Shown: positions 1 to 7,285 of the stretch, in pieces
Position numbering within the stretch: position 1 is the first letter of the stretch
How the letters are laid out: each line of letters starts with the position of its first letter
Source of the DNA: Actinomycetota bacterium
Lineage (GTDB): Bacteria > Actinomycetota > Acidimicrobiia > Acidimicrobiales > Iamiaceae
Assembly: GCA_016185275.1 (NCBI GenBank)
Contig: JACPNX010000044.1
Location: forward strand, 169,622-233,621
Direction: 5' to 3'
DNA length: 64,000 bases
The notes under the pieces: generated by a model
What the model was told of the DNA's origin: nothing
What the model saw: only the letters and a program-made list of their open reading frames with translations
Database searches by the model: none
Position numbers and translations under genes: made by a program

Positions 1-365
1 ACGACCTCGTAGTCGTGGACGCCGACACCCCAGCCCTCCGCGGCCCGCTCGACCCGGCCGCCGCCCACCGCGGCCAGCAGCTGATGGCCGAAGCACACGC
101 CGGCGACGCGGCGCTGCGAGGCGATCAGCTCATCGACGAAGTCGACGAGCGGGCCCATCCACGGCTCGGGGGCGGTGAGCGACGAGCGGGACGGGGTCAG
201 CAACCAGCCGGCGCAGTCGTCGACGGACGCCGGGAGGTCGCCCTCGTCCGCGTCGAAGTCCTGCACCGCGAGGCCCGCCGGCTCGAGCAGGGCGCGGAAG
301 CGCTCGGGGTAGTCGCCGCCCGGCAGCAGCCGCGGGTGGACGTGCCCGCAGCGCAGCAGCCCCAC
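1..365 (-). CDS. Class I glutamine amidotransferase, 5' part only (cut by window edge)
   Basis: The reading frame gives about 121 residues with the class I glutamine amidotransferase nucleophile elbow VCFGHQLLA, where Cys is the nucleophile that takes ammonia from glutamine. Upstream lies a GMP-synthase-like N-terminus (GDYPERFRALLEP). The catalytic His/Glu would lie beyond base 1 and cannot be seen. The start is uncertain: GTG at 365 begins VGLLRCGHVHPR, but the frame stays open into the tandem repeat upstream. Stand-alone proteins of this type are often annotated GMP synthase-like amidotransferases. It follows the flavin monooxygenase gene on the same strand. Confidence 0.75.
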   Translation of the reverse strand, partial: MGLLRCGHVHPRLLPGGDYPERFRALLEPAGLAVQDFDADEGDLPASVDDCAGWLLTPSRSSLTAPEPWMGPLVDFVDELIASQRRVAGVCFGHQLLAAVGGGRVERAAEGWGVGVHDYEV

Positions 366-388
366 TCGGTCCCGGGCGGCGCCTTCGG

Positions 389-550
389 ACCGGACGGCGC
401 CTGCGGATCGAGCGGCGCTCACGGACCGGACGGCGTCTGCGGTTCGCGCGATGCCTGCGGTTCGCGCGGCGTCTGCGGACCGGGCGGCGTCTGCGGTTCG
501 CGCGGCGTCTGCGGGCCGGGCGGCGCCTGTGGATCGCGCGGCGCCCACGG
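389..550. repeat. Nine tandem 18-bp GC-rich repeats
   Basis: Nine imperfect copies of an 18-bp unit, consensus NNCGNGCGGCGTCTGCGG, run head to tail. They lie in the gap between the amidotransferase start (365) and the end of the monooxygenase gene (650). The unit is a multiple of 3, so all six frames tend to stay open, but no frame has a domain. The rest of the gap to 649 is also low-complexity GC-rich sequence. I see no gene here. Confidence 0.85.
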
Positions 551-649
551 ACCCGGCGGTCGCACCCTCGTGCCCGGTCCTGGCGGCGGCCTTCGGCGCC
601 GTCGCCGGCGTCCGGCGCGCCCCCGTCGCCGCCGCCCGGCGCGCCCGGG

Positions 650-1774
650 TCACCGGAACGTGGAGACCGCGCCCGGCGCCGGACTCCGGTCGAGGTCCGC
701 CACGAGACCGCGCTCGCGCAGGATCGGCAGCACCCCTTCGCCACACCAGTACGCCTCCTCCAGGTGCGGGTAGCCCGAGAGGATCAGCTCCTCGAACCCG
801 AGGTCCGCGTACTCGACGATGCGCTCCGCGACCTCGTCGTGGCTGCCGACCAGAGCTGTCCCCGCGCCGCCCCGCAGCAGCCCGATGCCAGCCCACACGT
901 TGGGGTGCACCTCCAGGGAGCGCACGTCGCCGGCGGTGGCTCCCTGGTGCAGCGACGCCATGCGGCGCTGGCCCTCCGACTGGCTCGACGCGAAGTCGGC
1001 GCGGGCGGCGGCCACGGCGTCGTCGTCCATGCCGGCGAGGAGCTCGGCCGCGGCCGCCCAGGCGGCATCGGCCGTGGGTCGGGTGATCACGTGGAAGCGG
1101 ATGCCGAAGCGCAGCTCGCGGCCGTGGGCCGCAGCCCTGGCCCGCAGCCGCTCCAACCGTTCGGCGACCATGGCGGGTGGCTCGCCCCACGCGAGGTACA
1201 CGTCGACCAGCCGGGCCGCCACCTCCTCCGCCTCGGCCGACGCTCCGCCGAAGTAGACGGGCGGGCGCGGCTCGGGTGCGGCCCGCGTCGCGGCACCCGC
1301 GACGCGGTAGTGGGGTCCTTCGTGGTCGAGCGGCCCGTCCCACGCGCCGGTCATGACCTCGAGGAACTCGGCGGTCCGCTCGTAGCGCGTGGCCTTGTCG
1401 GCCCAGTCGCCGAAGCGGGCCAGCTCGGCGGGTTCGGCGCCGGTCACCACGTTGAGCAGCAACCGGCCGCCCGACAGACGCTGGTAGGTGGACGCCATCT
1501 GCGCGGCCAGCGTGGGTGACAGCAGGCCCGGCCGGAAGGCGACGAGGAACCGCACCCGCTTGGTTAGCGCGATGAGGGATGCGGTGGCCACCCAGGCGTC
1601 CTCGCAGGCCGTGCCGCACGGGGTCAGCAGCCCGTCGAAGCCGAGGTCCTCGGCGGCCTGCGCCACCTGCGCGAGGTAGCCGAGCGACGGCTCCCGATGG
1701 TGGGCTCCGTCACCCGCGGGTGCGACGTCGCGCGAGTCGCCCCCGGTGGGCAGGAACCAGTGGACGGCGAGCAC
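650..1774 (-). CDS. LLM-class flavin-dependent monooxygenase, alkanesulfonate monooxygenase-like
   Basis: 374 residues, close to the length of SsuD (about 380). The N-terminus LAVHWFLPTGGDSR is typical of the SsuD branch of the luciferase-like fold. These enzymes use FMNH2 (sometimes F420) and oxygen to oxidise substrates such as alkanesulfonates. Later blocks fit the TIM-barrel family (LLLNVVTGAEPAELARFGD near residue 105, PPVYFGGASAEAEEVAA near 170). It starts 3 bp after the nitroreductase-family gene, whose product could supply or share reduced flavin. The substrate cannot be read from sequence; no ssu transporter is nearby. Confidence 0.8.
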   Translation of the reverse strand: MLAVHWFLPTGGDSRDVAPAGDGAHHREPSLGYLAQVAQAAEDLGFDGLLTPCGTACEDAWVATASLIALTKRVRFLVAFRPGLLSPTLAAQMASTYQRLSGGRLLLNVVTGAEPAELARFGDWADKATRYERTAEFLEVMTGAWDGPLDHEGPHYRVAGAATRAAPEPRPPVYFGGASAEAEEVAARLVDVYLAWGEPPAMVAERLERLRARAAAHGRELRFGIRFHVITRPTADAAWAAAAELLAGMDDDAVAAARADFASSQSEGQRRMASLHQGATAGDVRSLEVHPNVWAGIGLLRGGAGTALVGSHDEVAERIVEYADLGFEELILSGYPHLEEAYWCGEGVLPILRERGLVADLDRSPAPGAVSTFR

Positions 1775-1777
1775 GGC

Positions 1778-2431
1778 TCAGCGCTCCGGCGGGAACCAGC
1801 GCCGCACCAGTCCGTCCAGCGACGGCGCGTTCGCCGGCTTGGCCTGCTCGTCGCTCACCGTGCCGAGATAGACGAAGGCGACGATCTTGTCGTCGGGGCG
1901 CAGCCCGAGCGACACCTTCACGTGCGGGTTCTCGGCGTTGGGTCCGGTCCTCCACATCGACCCGTAGCCGAGCGCGGTGGCGGCGAGGCACAGGTTCTGG
2001 GCGGCGGCCACCGCGGCGGCCACCTGCTCGTGGCGCGGGACCTTGGGGTTCGGCTGCTCCTCGCACGCCACCACGACCACGAGCGGGGCGCGGTCCATCT
2101 TGGTGCGGTCCTTGTCGACCTTGCGGGGGTCGGGCTCCCGGCCGCCATCCCGCTCCCAGCGCACGGTGGCGTCGGCCAGGACCGGCCCGAACCGGTCCTT
2201 CGCCTCCCCGTCGAGGATCACGAAGCGCCACGGTCGCAGCGAGCCGTGGTCGGGCGCGCAGGCGGCGGCCTCCAGCATCGTGGCGAGGTCGGCCGGGGAC
2301 GGGGCGGGCGGCCCGAGGCGGCTGATCGAGCGGCGGGATCGGATCACGTCGAGCGCGCTGGGCTGGTCCCGCAGCTCTGCTCCCGGAGGCGCCTGTGGGC
2401 TGGCCGCAGTGAGTGGCTCGGGAGTGCTCAC
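1778..2431 (-). CDS. Nitroreductase family protein (FMN-dependent)
   Basis: 217 residues from a GTG start at 2431 that overlaps the stop of the preceding gene as GTGA, implying translational coupling. RRSISRLGPPAPSPADLATMLEAA is the N-terminal signature of the nitroreductase fold, followed by APDHGSLRPWRFVIL (FMN contact) and a late ALGYGSMWRTGP block. Such enzymes reduce nitro, quinone or flavin substrates with NAD(P)H and work as dimers. Context with an LLM monooxygenase suggests a two-component flavin system, though that is inference. An in-frame ATG 18 nt upstream (2449) is possible but less attractive. Confidence 0.85.
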   Translation of the reverse strand: MSTPEPLTAASPQAPPGAELRDQPSALDVIRSRRSISRLGPPAPSPADLATMLEAAACAPDHGSLRPWRFVILDGEAKDRFGPVLADATVRWERDGGREPDPRKVDKDRTKMDRAPLVVVVACEEQPNPKVPRHEQVAAAVAAAQNLCLAATALGYGSMWRTGPNAENPHVKVSLGLRPDDKIVAFVYLGTVSDEQAKPANAPSLDGLVRRWFPPER

Positions 2432-3039
2432 CACCCCCGGTCCACCCACTCCTGGAGGTGTGGCCGTTCGGCGCCGATCGTGGTGTCGTCACCGTGGCCG
2501 GGCAGGACCAGCGTGTGGCCGGGCAGCGGCGTGAACAGGCGGTCGTCGATCGAGCGGACGATCGTGTCGAAGTCGCCGCCGGCGAACTTCGTGTTCCCGG
2601 GCCCGCCCGGGAACAGCGTGTCACCGCTGAACAGCACGGGCGAGCCCTCCAGCGCGAAGCACATGGACCCTGGTGTGTGGCCCGGAGTGTGGATCGTGCG
2701 CAGCCGCAACCGGCCCACCTCCATGGCCGTGTCGTCTTCGAGGATCTCGTCGTAGGCGGGGAGCATCGCCGCGTCCTCCGTCGTGACGTGCACGTCGAAG
2801 CCGGCGTCGCGCAGCTCGGGGACGGCCTGGATGTGGTCCCAGTGGCCGTGCGTCTCGAGCACGCGCCGCACCCCGAGCGCGCGGCACAGCTCGAGCAGCC
2901 GCTCGTGCTCGTTGGCGGCGTCGACCAGCACCGCCTCCCCGGTCTGGCGGCAGCGAAGGACATAGACGTTGTTGTCCATGGGGCCGACCACGACCTTGTG
3001 GATCTCGGCCCGCTCGTCCTGCCAGTGCAGCGTCGACAT
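2428..3039 (-). CDS. MBL-fold metallo-hydrolase, glyoxalase II-like
   Basis: 203 residues. The metal-binding motif H-G-H-W-D-H (ETHGHWDHIQ, about residues 63-72) is the HxHxDH signature of metallo-beta-lactamase fold hydrolases. Further ligands are in TPGHTPGS (near 115) and FSGDTLF (near 135). Proteins of this size and pattern hydrolyse thioesters such as hydroxyacylglutathione or related low-molecular-weight thiol adducts. The substrate is unknown here. A TACCCT -10-like hexamer lies 7 nt upstream of the ATG, suggesting a leaderless mRNA. It heads the operon with the nitroreductase and monooxygenase. Confidence 0.85.
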   Translation of the reverse strand: MSTLHWQDERAEIHKVVVGPMDNNVYVLRCRQTGEAVLVDAANEHERLLELCRALGVRRVLETHGHWDHIQAVPELRDAGFDVHVTTEDAAMLPAYDEILEDDTAMEVGRLRLRTIHTPGHTPGSMCFALEGSPVLFSGDTLFPGGPGNTKFAGGDFDTIVRSIDDRLFTPLPGHTLVLPGHGDDTTIGAERPHLQEWVDRGW

Positions 3040-3179
3040 GGCGGCCAGGGTACGTCCGCCGGCGCTGGGGCGGCGGGCCGGCTGGGGCGGCCGAGGCGGG
3101 GGCCCGCGGCGCGGGCCCGCGCGCGGGCTTGCGAGCGGGCGGCCGGGCGGCGGGGGGCGAGCGGTAGCGTCGCGCCGCC

Positions 3180-3863
3180 ATGCCCAAGACCGACTGGAAC
3201 CCGGTCCTGCGCCGCGAGCTGGCCAAGCCCTACTGGGCCGAGCTGCAGCAGTTCGTGGCGGCCGAGCGGGCGAGATCGGCGGTCTTCCCGGCGCACGCGG
3301 ACGTGTTCGCGGCCCTGCACCTGACGCCGTACACCGAGGTCAAGGCGCTCATCCTCGGCCAGGACCCGTACCACGGGCCGGGTCAGGCCCACGGCCTGTG
3401 CTTCTCGGTGCGGCCGGGGGTGCCGCTGCCACCGTCGCTCGAGAACGTCTTCACCGAGCTCGAGGCCGACCTCGGCGTGCCCCGGCCCGACCACGGTTGC
3501 CTCGAGCCCTGGGCCCGCCAGGGCGTCCTGCTGCTCAACGCCACGCTCACCGTGCGGGCGCACCAGGCCGCGTCGCACCAGGGCAAGGGCTGGGAGACGT
3601 TCACGGACGAGGTGATCAAGGCCGTGAACGGCAAACCCGAGCGTGTCGTGTTCATGCTCTGGGGGGCGTCGGCGCGGCGCAAGCGGGCGCTGGTCGACAC
3701 GAGCCGCCATGTGATCATCGAGTCGCCCCACCCGTCTCCGCTCTCGGCGCACCGCGGGTTCTTCGGGAGCCGACCGTTCAGTCGGGCCAACGCGGCGCTG
3801 GCTGCGGCGGGACGCGAACCGATCGACTGGCGGATCCCGGACCGGGCGCAGCTCGGGTGGTGA
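3180..3863 (+). CDS. ung: Uracil-DNA glycosylase
   Basis: 227 residues, the usual family-1 UDG length. The water-activating motif GQDPYHGPGQAHGLCFSV is intact (about residues 59-76), as is the DNA-intercalating loop HPSPLSAHRGFFGSRPFS (near 181-198). The enzyme removes uracil from DNA to start base excision repair. The ATG at 3180 is preceded by TAGCGT at 3165-3170, a leaderless-type arrangement. It is transcribed divergently from the metallo-hydrolase operon. Confidence 0.97.
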   Translation: MPKTDWNPVLRRELAKPYWAELQQFVAAERARSAVFPAHADVFAALHLTPYTEVKALILGQDPYHGPGQAHGLCFSVRPGVPLPPSLENVFTELEADLGVPRPDHGCLEPWARQGVLLLNATLTVRAHQAASHQGKGWETFTDEVIKAVNGKPERVVFMLWGASARRKRALVDTSRHVIIESPHPSPLSAHRGFFGSRPFSRANAALAAAGREPIDWRIPDRAQLGW

Positions 3864-3874
3864 GGACCGCCTGG

Positions 3875-3929
3875 GCCGGCGCGGGCCGGCGGCCGCACCA
3901 GCGCGAGAGCCGGCGCGGGCCGGCGGCCG
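3875..3929. repeat. Two 21-bp direct repeats between convergent genes
   Basis: An identical 21-bp GC-rich segment occurs at 3875-3895 and 3909-3929, between the 3' ends of ung and the convergent PIN-domain gene. It is self-complementary enough to form hairpins and could act as a bidirectional terminator, but there is no T-tract. Confidence 0.6.
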
Positions 3930-3931
3930 GT

Positions 3932-4336
3932 CTAGCGCGACACCACCTCGAAGCCGAGCGCCTGGGCGACCGGGATCTGGCGGGGATCGAAGGTGGCGAA
4001 GCGCACCGGCCGAGGGAGTCGGTCGGCGGCGGCGAGGTGAAGGGCGTCGACGGTCCGGAGCGGCTGCAGGCGGCTCAGCTCGGCGGCCCGGTCGAGGCAG
4101 GGTTGGTCCACGGGGACCACGTGGATGCGCTCCCAGTCGTCGCGCAGCGCGCGCCTCAGCCGGTCGCGCTCGACCGGGTTCTCCGTGATCCGATCGACGA
4201 GCGCCAGGGCCTCGGTGAGCGCGACGGCGGACGCGCACCAGTCAGCGTCGGCCCCCATGGCGTCGAGCACCACCCGGCGGTGAGCCCCGGAGACGAAACG
4301 CCCGAGGATGGCCGTGGTGTCGAGCGCGAGCGTCAC
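3932..4336 (-). CDS. PIN-domain ribonuclease toxin, VapC-like
   Basis: 134 residues, typical for VapC toxins. Acidic residues that bind Mg2+ in PIN nucleases are visible: ALDTTAI (Asp6), TEAL (Glu near 44), VDALHLAAAD (Asp near 97) and a late ATFDPRQ (Asp near 115). VapC toxins cut specific tRNAs or rRNA and are blocked by a small DNA-binding antitoxin. The partner is the Phd-like gene upstream on the same strand. The 187-bp gap between them is unusual, since most such pairs overlap. Confidence 0.85.
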   Translation of the reverse strand: MTLALDTTAILGRFVSGAHRRVVLDAMGADADWCASAVALTEALALVDRITENPVERDRLRRALRDDWERIHVVPVDQPCLDRAAELSRLQPLRTVDALHLAAADRLPRPVRFATFDPRQIPVAQALGFEVVSR

Positions 4337-4523
4337 TCGGCTCCGGTCGGCGGCGTGCCCGGGGCCGTGCCCGGCGCCCGAGTCGCGGCCCGGCTGGAGG
4401 CGCGGCTCGGCACCCGGCTCGGCTCCCGAGTCGGCGCCCCGCTCGCGGCCCGGCGCGATTTCCGACGATTCCGGCCAAGCGTTGGCCGGACCCGTCGGGA
4501 AACGGCTCGGGGGTCGCCGATCG
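4337..4523 (-). other. Low-complexity spacer between antitoxin and toxin genes
   Basis: The 187 bp between antitoxin stop and toxin start are rich in alternating CGGCTCGG/CGCGGCCCGG blocks. A 79-codon frame on the minus strand (4333-4572) crosses it and ends as ATGA on the toxin start. Its translation is arginine/serine/proline-rich with no domain (for example REPSRVPSRASSRAATRAPG), so I do not call it a gene. Confidence 0.5.
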
Positions 4524-4802
4524 TCACGAGCGGACCTCGGCGACCAGCCGGTCGAGGCGGAAGCCCGGCCACGGGTCGAGGCGGACGTCGGGCGGCGGGC
4601 GGTCCTCGCGCCGGGCGCGCACGATCAGGCCGCGGGAGGCCAGGTCGTCGATGGTGAGGTGCGCGCCGGCCGCCTCGAGCGGGCCGAGCTGGGCGACCGG
4701 TCGCCCTCCGACGGTGATCACCAGCCGTTCCCCTGCCTCGGCCCGGCGGAGGGCCGCCGCCAGGCCGGCGCGCAGCGCACGGATGCCAACCCGCTCAGCC
4801 AT
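4524..4802 (-). CDS. Phd/YefM-like antitoxin, VapB partner
   Basis: 92 residues from the ATG at 4802. The N-terminus MAERVGIRALRAGLAAALRRAEAGERLVITVGGRPVAQLGPL matches the Phd/YefM fold, in which a short N-terminal domain binds the operator and the C-terminal part wraps the toxin. A TAGCCT -10 hexamer sits 7 nt before the ATG, and a 20-bp near-palindrome lies just upstream. That is the expected layout for autoregulation by the antitoxin-toxin complex. Confidence 0.85.
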   Translation of the reverse strand: MAERVGIRALRAGLAAALRRAEAGERLVITVGGRPVAQLGPLEAAGAHLTIDDLASRGLIVRARREDRPPPDVRLDPWPGFRLDRLVAEVRS

Positions 4803-4809
4803 GCGGCGA

Positions 4810-4844
4810 AGGCTACCGAACCGACGTGTACACGCGTGCACACG
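4810..4844 (-). promoter_or_regulatory. Leaderless promoter and 20-bp palindromic operator of the toxin-antitoxin pair
   Basis: On the minus strand TAGCCT (4815-4810) lies 7 nt before the antitoxin ATG. Upstream, at 4825-4844, is CGTGTACACGCGTGCACACG, palindromic except for one symmetric pair of positions. It covers the -35 region and is a natural site for antitoxin binding. The same region lies upstream of the divergent acyl-CoA dehydrogenase gene. Confidence 0.6.
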
Positions 4845-4920
4845 GGCCGGGCGTGCACCGGCCGAGACGGCACGCCAGCATCGTCGCCGTCCTTGCCCGC
4901 CCAGACCGAGGGGTCGCCCC

Positions 4921-6036
4921 GTGAACTTCGCCTTCAGCGAGGAGCAGGAGGAGCTGCGGCGCGTCGTGCGCCAGTTCCTGGAGAACAAGTCGCCGGAGAC
5001 GGCGGTGCGCGAGCAGATGGAGACCGAGCAGGGCTACGACCCCGCGGTCTGGTCCCAGATGGCAGAGCAGCTGGGCCTCCAGGGCCTCGTGATCCCCGAG
5101 GAGTACGGCGGCTCCGGCTACGGCTTCATCGAGCTGGTCGTGATCCTCGAGGAGATGGGCCGGCGCCTGCTCGCCGCGCCGTACTTCTCGACGGTCGTCC
5201 TCGCCGCCCAGACGCTGCTGCACGCCGGCGACGAGGAGGCGAAGAAGCAGGTGCTGCCCGGCATCGCGTCGGGCGAGACCATCGCCACGGTGGCCCTGAC
5301 CGAGGAGAACGGGCGCTGGGACGAGTCGGGCATCGAGGCCACCGCCGAGCAGTCCGGCGACGGCTGGGCCATCACCGGCACGAAGTCCTACGTGCTCGAC
5401 GGCCACACCGCGAACACCATCATCGTGGCGGCCAGGACGGGCCAGGGCACCAGCCTGTTCCTCGTCGACGCCGACGCCGACGGCCTGACCCGCACCGCCC
5501 TGCCCACCATGGACCAGACGCGCAAGCAGGCCAAGCTCGACTTCGCCGGCACGCCCGCACGCCTCCTCGGCACCGAGGGCCAGGGCTGGGCGGTGCTCTC
5601 ACGGGTGCTCGACCTCGCCGCCGTCGCGCTGGCGGCCGAGCAGGTCGGCGGTGCGCAGCTCGTGCTCGACATGGCGGTGCAGTACGCCAAGGACCGGGTG
5701 CAGTTCGGCCGGCCGATCGGTTCGTTCCAGGCGATCAAGCACAAGTGCGCCGACATGCTGCTCGAGGTCGAGTCGGCGAAGTCCGCCGCGTACTACGCCG
5801 CCTGGTGCGCGTCCGAGCTGAACGACGAGCTGCCGTCGGTCGCGTGCCTCGCGAAGGCCTACTGCTCCGAGGCGTACTTCCACGCCGCCGCCGAGAACAT
5901 CCAGATCCACGGCGGCATCGGCTTCACCTGGGAGCACCCCGCCCACCTCTACTTCAAGCGGGCCAAGTCGTCCGAGCTCATGTTCGGCGACCCGACCTAC
6001 CACCGAGAGATGCTGGCCCAGCGGATCGGCCTCTAG
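4921..6036 (+). CDS. Acyl-CoA dehydrogenase
   Basis: 371 residues from GTG at 4921 (VNFAFSEEQEELRRVVRQF). The order of blocks is that of FAD-dependent acyl-CoA dehydrogenases: helical N-terminus, IPEEYGGSGYGF near 60, substrate/flavin-binding middle domain (VALTEENGRWDES), then the C-terminal helical domain with QFGRPIGSFQAIKHKCADM and IHGGIGFTWEHPAHLYFKRA. It catalyses alpha,beta-desaturation of acyl-CoA thioesters and passes electrons to ETF. The catalytic base cannot be assigned with certainty; the chain-length or steroid preference is unknown. No partner beta-oxidation gene is adjacent. Confidence 0.93.
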   Translation: MNFAFSEEQEELRRVVRQFLENKSPETAVREQMETEQGYDPAVWSQMAEQLGLQGLVIPEEYGGSGYGFIELVVILEEMGRRLLAAPYFSTVVLAAQTLLHAGDEEAKKQVLPGIASGETIATVALTEENGRWDESGIEATAEQSGDGWAITGTKSYVLDGHTANTIIVAARTGQGTSLFLVDADADGLTRTALPTMDQTRKQAKLDFAGTPARLLGTEGQGWAVLSRVLDLAAVALAAEQVGGAQLVLDMAVQYAKDRVQFGRPIGSFQAIKHKCADMLLEVESAKSAAYYAAWCASELNDELPSVACLAKAYCSEAYFHAAAENIQIHGGIGFTWEHPAHLYFKRAKSSELMFGDPTYHREMLAQRIGL

Positions 6037-6239
6037 GCCGCCTCTAGGCCGGATCTAGGCCGGATCGGAACCGAGCCCGGGCCGGCCCGGAGCTCGCTCC
6101 CCGCCGATTCGGGCCGGGCTCCGCCCCTCTCGGGCGGGATGTGCGGCCGACGGCCTCGCCGATCCTGCGCCAGGCCCGCCCGGGCGTGGGGGCGGGGCGG
6201 CGGTCGGCCGTCCCGGTGGGCGCTCGTAGGCTCGGCGGT

Positions 6240-6728
6240 GTGCTGGCCGTCGTGCTCATCGTCGTCGCCGCGCTGGCCGTGGTGGCCATCGCCCTCGGTG
6301 CCGTCGGCCGGGAGACCGGGCTGCTGGCCGCCCGGGCCCGCCCGGCCGTGTTCGACCTCGAGGAGGCCGTGGACTTCATCGCCGACCGGCTGCCCGACGC
6401 GGTCGCCGGGCACCTCACCCACGACGACGTCCGCTGGGTGCTGCGCCGCGACGCGGAACTGCTCGAGCGGGCCACCGCGGAGCTGGCCGTGAAGGGCGTG
6501 AGCGGTTGGTGGGCCCGGCGGCGGGAGCGTGGGGCCGCCGTTGGACCGGAGATCGTCGACGAAGACCTGGCCGTCGCGCGCATCCTGCAGCGGGTGGCCG
6601 GCGAGCGGCCCGACCTGGCCGACGAGGACGTGGTGGCGGTGCTGGACGGCCGCCTCGACTACCTCCGCGCCATCGGCGCGATCGGCCCCCAGGTGGCCGA
6701 CCCGAAAATCTCGAAACGGTGCGTGTGA
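6240..6728 (+). CDS. Hypothetical protein with N-terminal membrane helix
   Basis: 162 residues from GTG at 6240, chosen because TAGGCT (6227-6232) lies 7 nt upstream; an in-frame ATG at 6141 would add 33 unconvincing residues. One long hydrophobic segment (VLAVVLIVVAALAVVAIALG) anchors the N-terminus. The rest is acidic and helical, containing RWVLRRDAELL and IVDEDLAVARILQRVAGE. I do not recognise the family. It ends just before the candidate structured RNA. Confidence 0.7.
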   Translation: MLAVVLIVVAALAVVAIALGAVGRETGLLAARARPAVFDLEEAVDFIADRLPDAVAGHLTHDDVRWVLRRDAELLERATAELAVKGVSGWWARRRERGAAVGPEIVDEDLAVARILQRVAGERPDLADEDVVAVLDGRLDYLRAIGAIGPQVADPKISKRCV

Positions 6729-6780
6729 TCCGTGCGTCCCCGTGGTTTGCTGTGGGGACCGAAGAGAGGAGGTGGTCCAA

Positions 6781-6825
6781 CTGAACGACTGTTGTGATGG
6801 GACCTCGGAGGTGGCCGGCCGCTAG
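6781..6825 (+). CDS. Possible 14-codon ORF with two adjacent Cys codons
   Basis: Reading from CTG at 6781 gives LNDCCDGTSEVAGR then TAG. The near-perfect Shine-Dalgarno AGGAGG (6767-6772) is 8 nt upstream, ideal spacing, although CTG is a rare start. In-frame GTG at 6772 would overlap the Shine-Dalgarno. The ORF lies inside the stem closed by 6770-6778 and 6835-6843, so pairing could control its translation. Tandem UGU codons recall cysteine attenuator peptides described in mycobacteria, but no downstream cysteine gene is present. Confidence 0.35.
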   Translation: MNDCCDGTSEVAGR

Positions 6826-6933
6826 ACGGCCGCTGGACCACCTGGCGATACCAAGCCAGCCACCCCCACGGCTGCCGGCCGGGAACCGGTCCCGTCCGGC
6901 GCACACGGCACCGTGGGTCCAACCAGTGCGTCG

Positions 6934-6962
6934 ACGGAGGAGGTCCTCGTGACCTCCTCCGT
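6934..6962 (+). terminator. 12-bp perfect hairpin without T-tract
   Basis: ACGGAGGAGGTC (6934-6945) and GACCTCCTCCGT (6951-6962) pair perfectly around a 5-nt loop. Actinobacterial terminators often lack a U-run, so this is a likely transcript end for the RNA or for the gene ending at 6728. Its left arm is also Shine-Dalgarno-like. Confidence 0.6.
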
Positions 6963-7038
6963 TGCGCGTCCGGGCGTCGACCCGTGCGTGACGCAGCGGG
7001 ACCGGGCCGGGCGCCCCGTCCCACTACGTTGGCGGCGC

Positions 7039-7278
7039 ATGGACCGCCCCACCCGCTTCGAGGATCACCGCTGGGTCGGCGACAAGCGCACACAGGTCGC
7101 CCACGACGTCGACGCCTGCACCGACGACGAGCGGATCGGCGAGCTGATGGCGGCCCGCACGTACCTGTGCTTCGCCCCCGACACGCTCGAGGAGGCTCGC
7201 AACCGGGGGTACCGGCGCTGCGGCCTGTGCGCCGGTGCCCGCGCCGCGGCGGCGACGGAGGACGGCGGCGACGCCTGA
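7039..7278 (+). CDS. Small conserved-looking Cys-containing protein of unknown function
   Basis: 79 residues from ATG at 7039, preceded at 8 nt by TACGTT (7025-7030), a leaderless-type start. The sequence has a conserved feel (VGDKRTQVAHDVDAC, TYLCFAPDTLEEARNRGY) and ends with RRCGLC. Four cysteines, two as CGLC, could bind a metal, but this is only suggestive. I do not recognise a named family. It is followed after 7 bp by the alpha/beta hydrolase gene. Confidence 0.7.
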   Translation: MDRPTRFEDHRWVGDKRTQVAHDVDACTDDERIGELMAARTYLCFAPDTLEEARNRGYRRCGLCAGARAAAATEDGGDA

Positions 7279-7285
7279 GCGCCCG

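Larger units (their letters stand above)
6757..6962 (+). ncRNA. Candidate structured small RNA with embedded short ORF
   Basis: A 310-bp gap between protein genes holds a compact set of RNA signals. At 6763-6778 is AGAGAGGAGGTGGTCC, which can pair along all 16 bases with the conserved 3' end of bacterial 16S rRNA (14 Watson-Crick pairs, two G-U). Its 3' half can instead pair with GGACCACCT at 6835-6843, enclosing a short ORF. GGACC at 6756-6760 offers a competing pairing with the same GGTCC. A 12-bp hairpin ends the unit at 6934-6962. The next gene has its own -10 hexamer, so the RNA may be an independent transcript. I cannot match it to a known RNA family. Confidence 0.4.

Noticed and set aside
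389..550. Plus-strand frame with collagen-like Gly-Cys-Gly triplets
   Set aside because: It follows only from the 18-bp repeat unit; there is no start signal, no conserved ends and no similar protein known to me.
4333..4572. 79-codon frame overlapping the toxin start as ATGA
   Set aside because: Arg/Ser/Pro-rich low-complexity translation with no domain; the overlap is likely chance.
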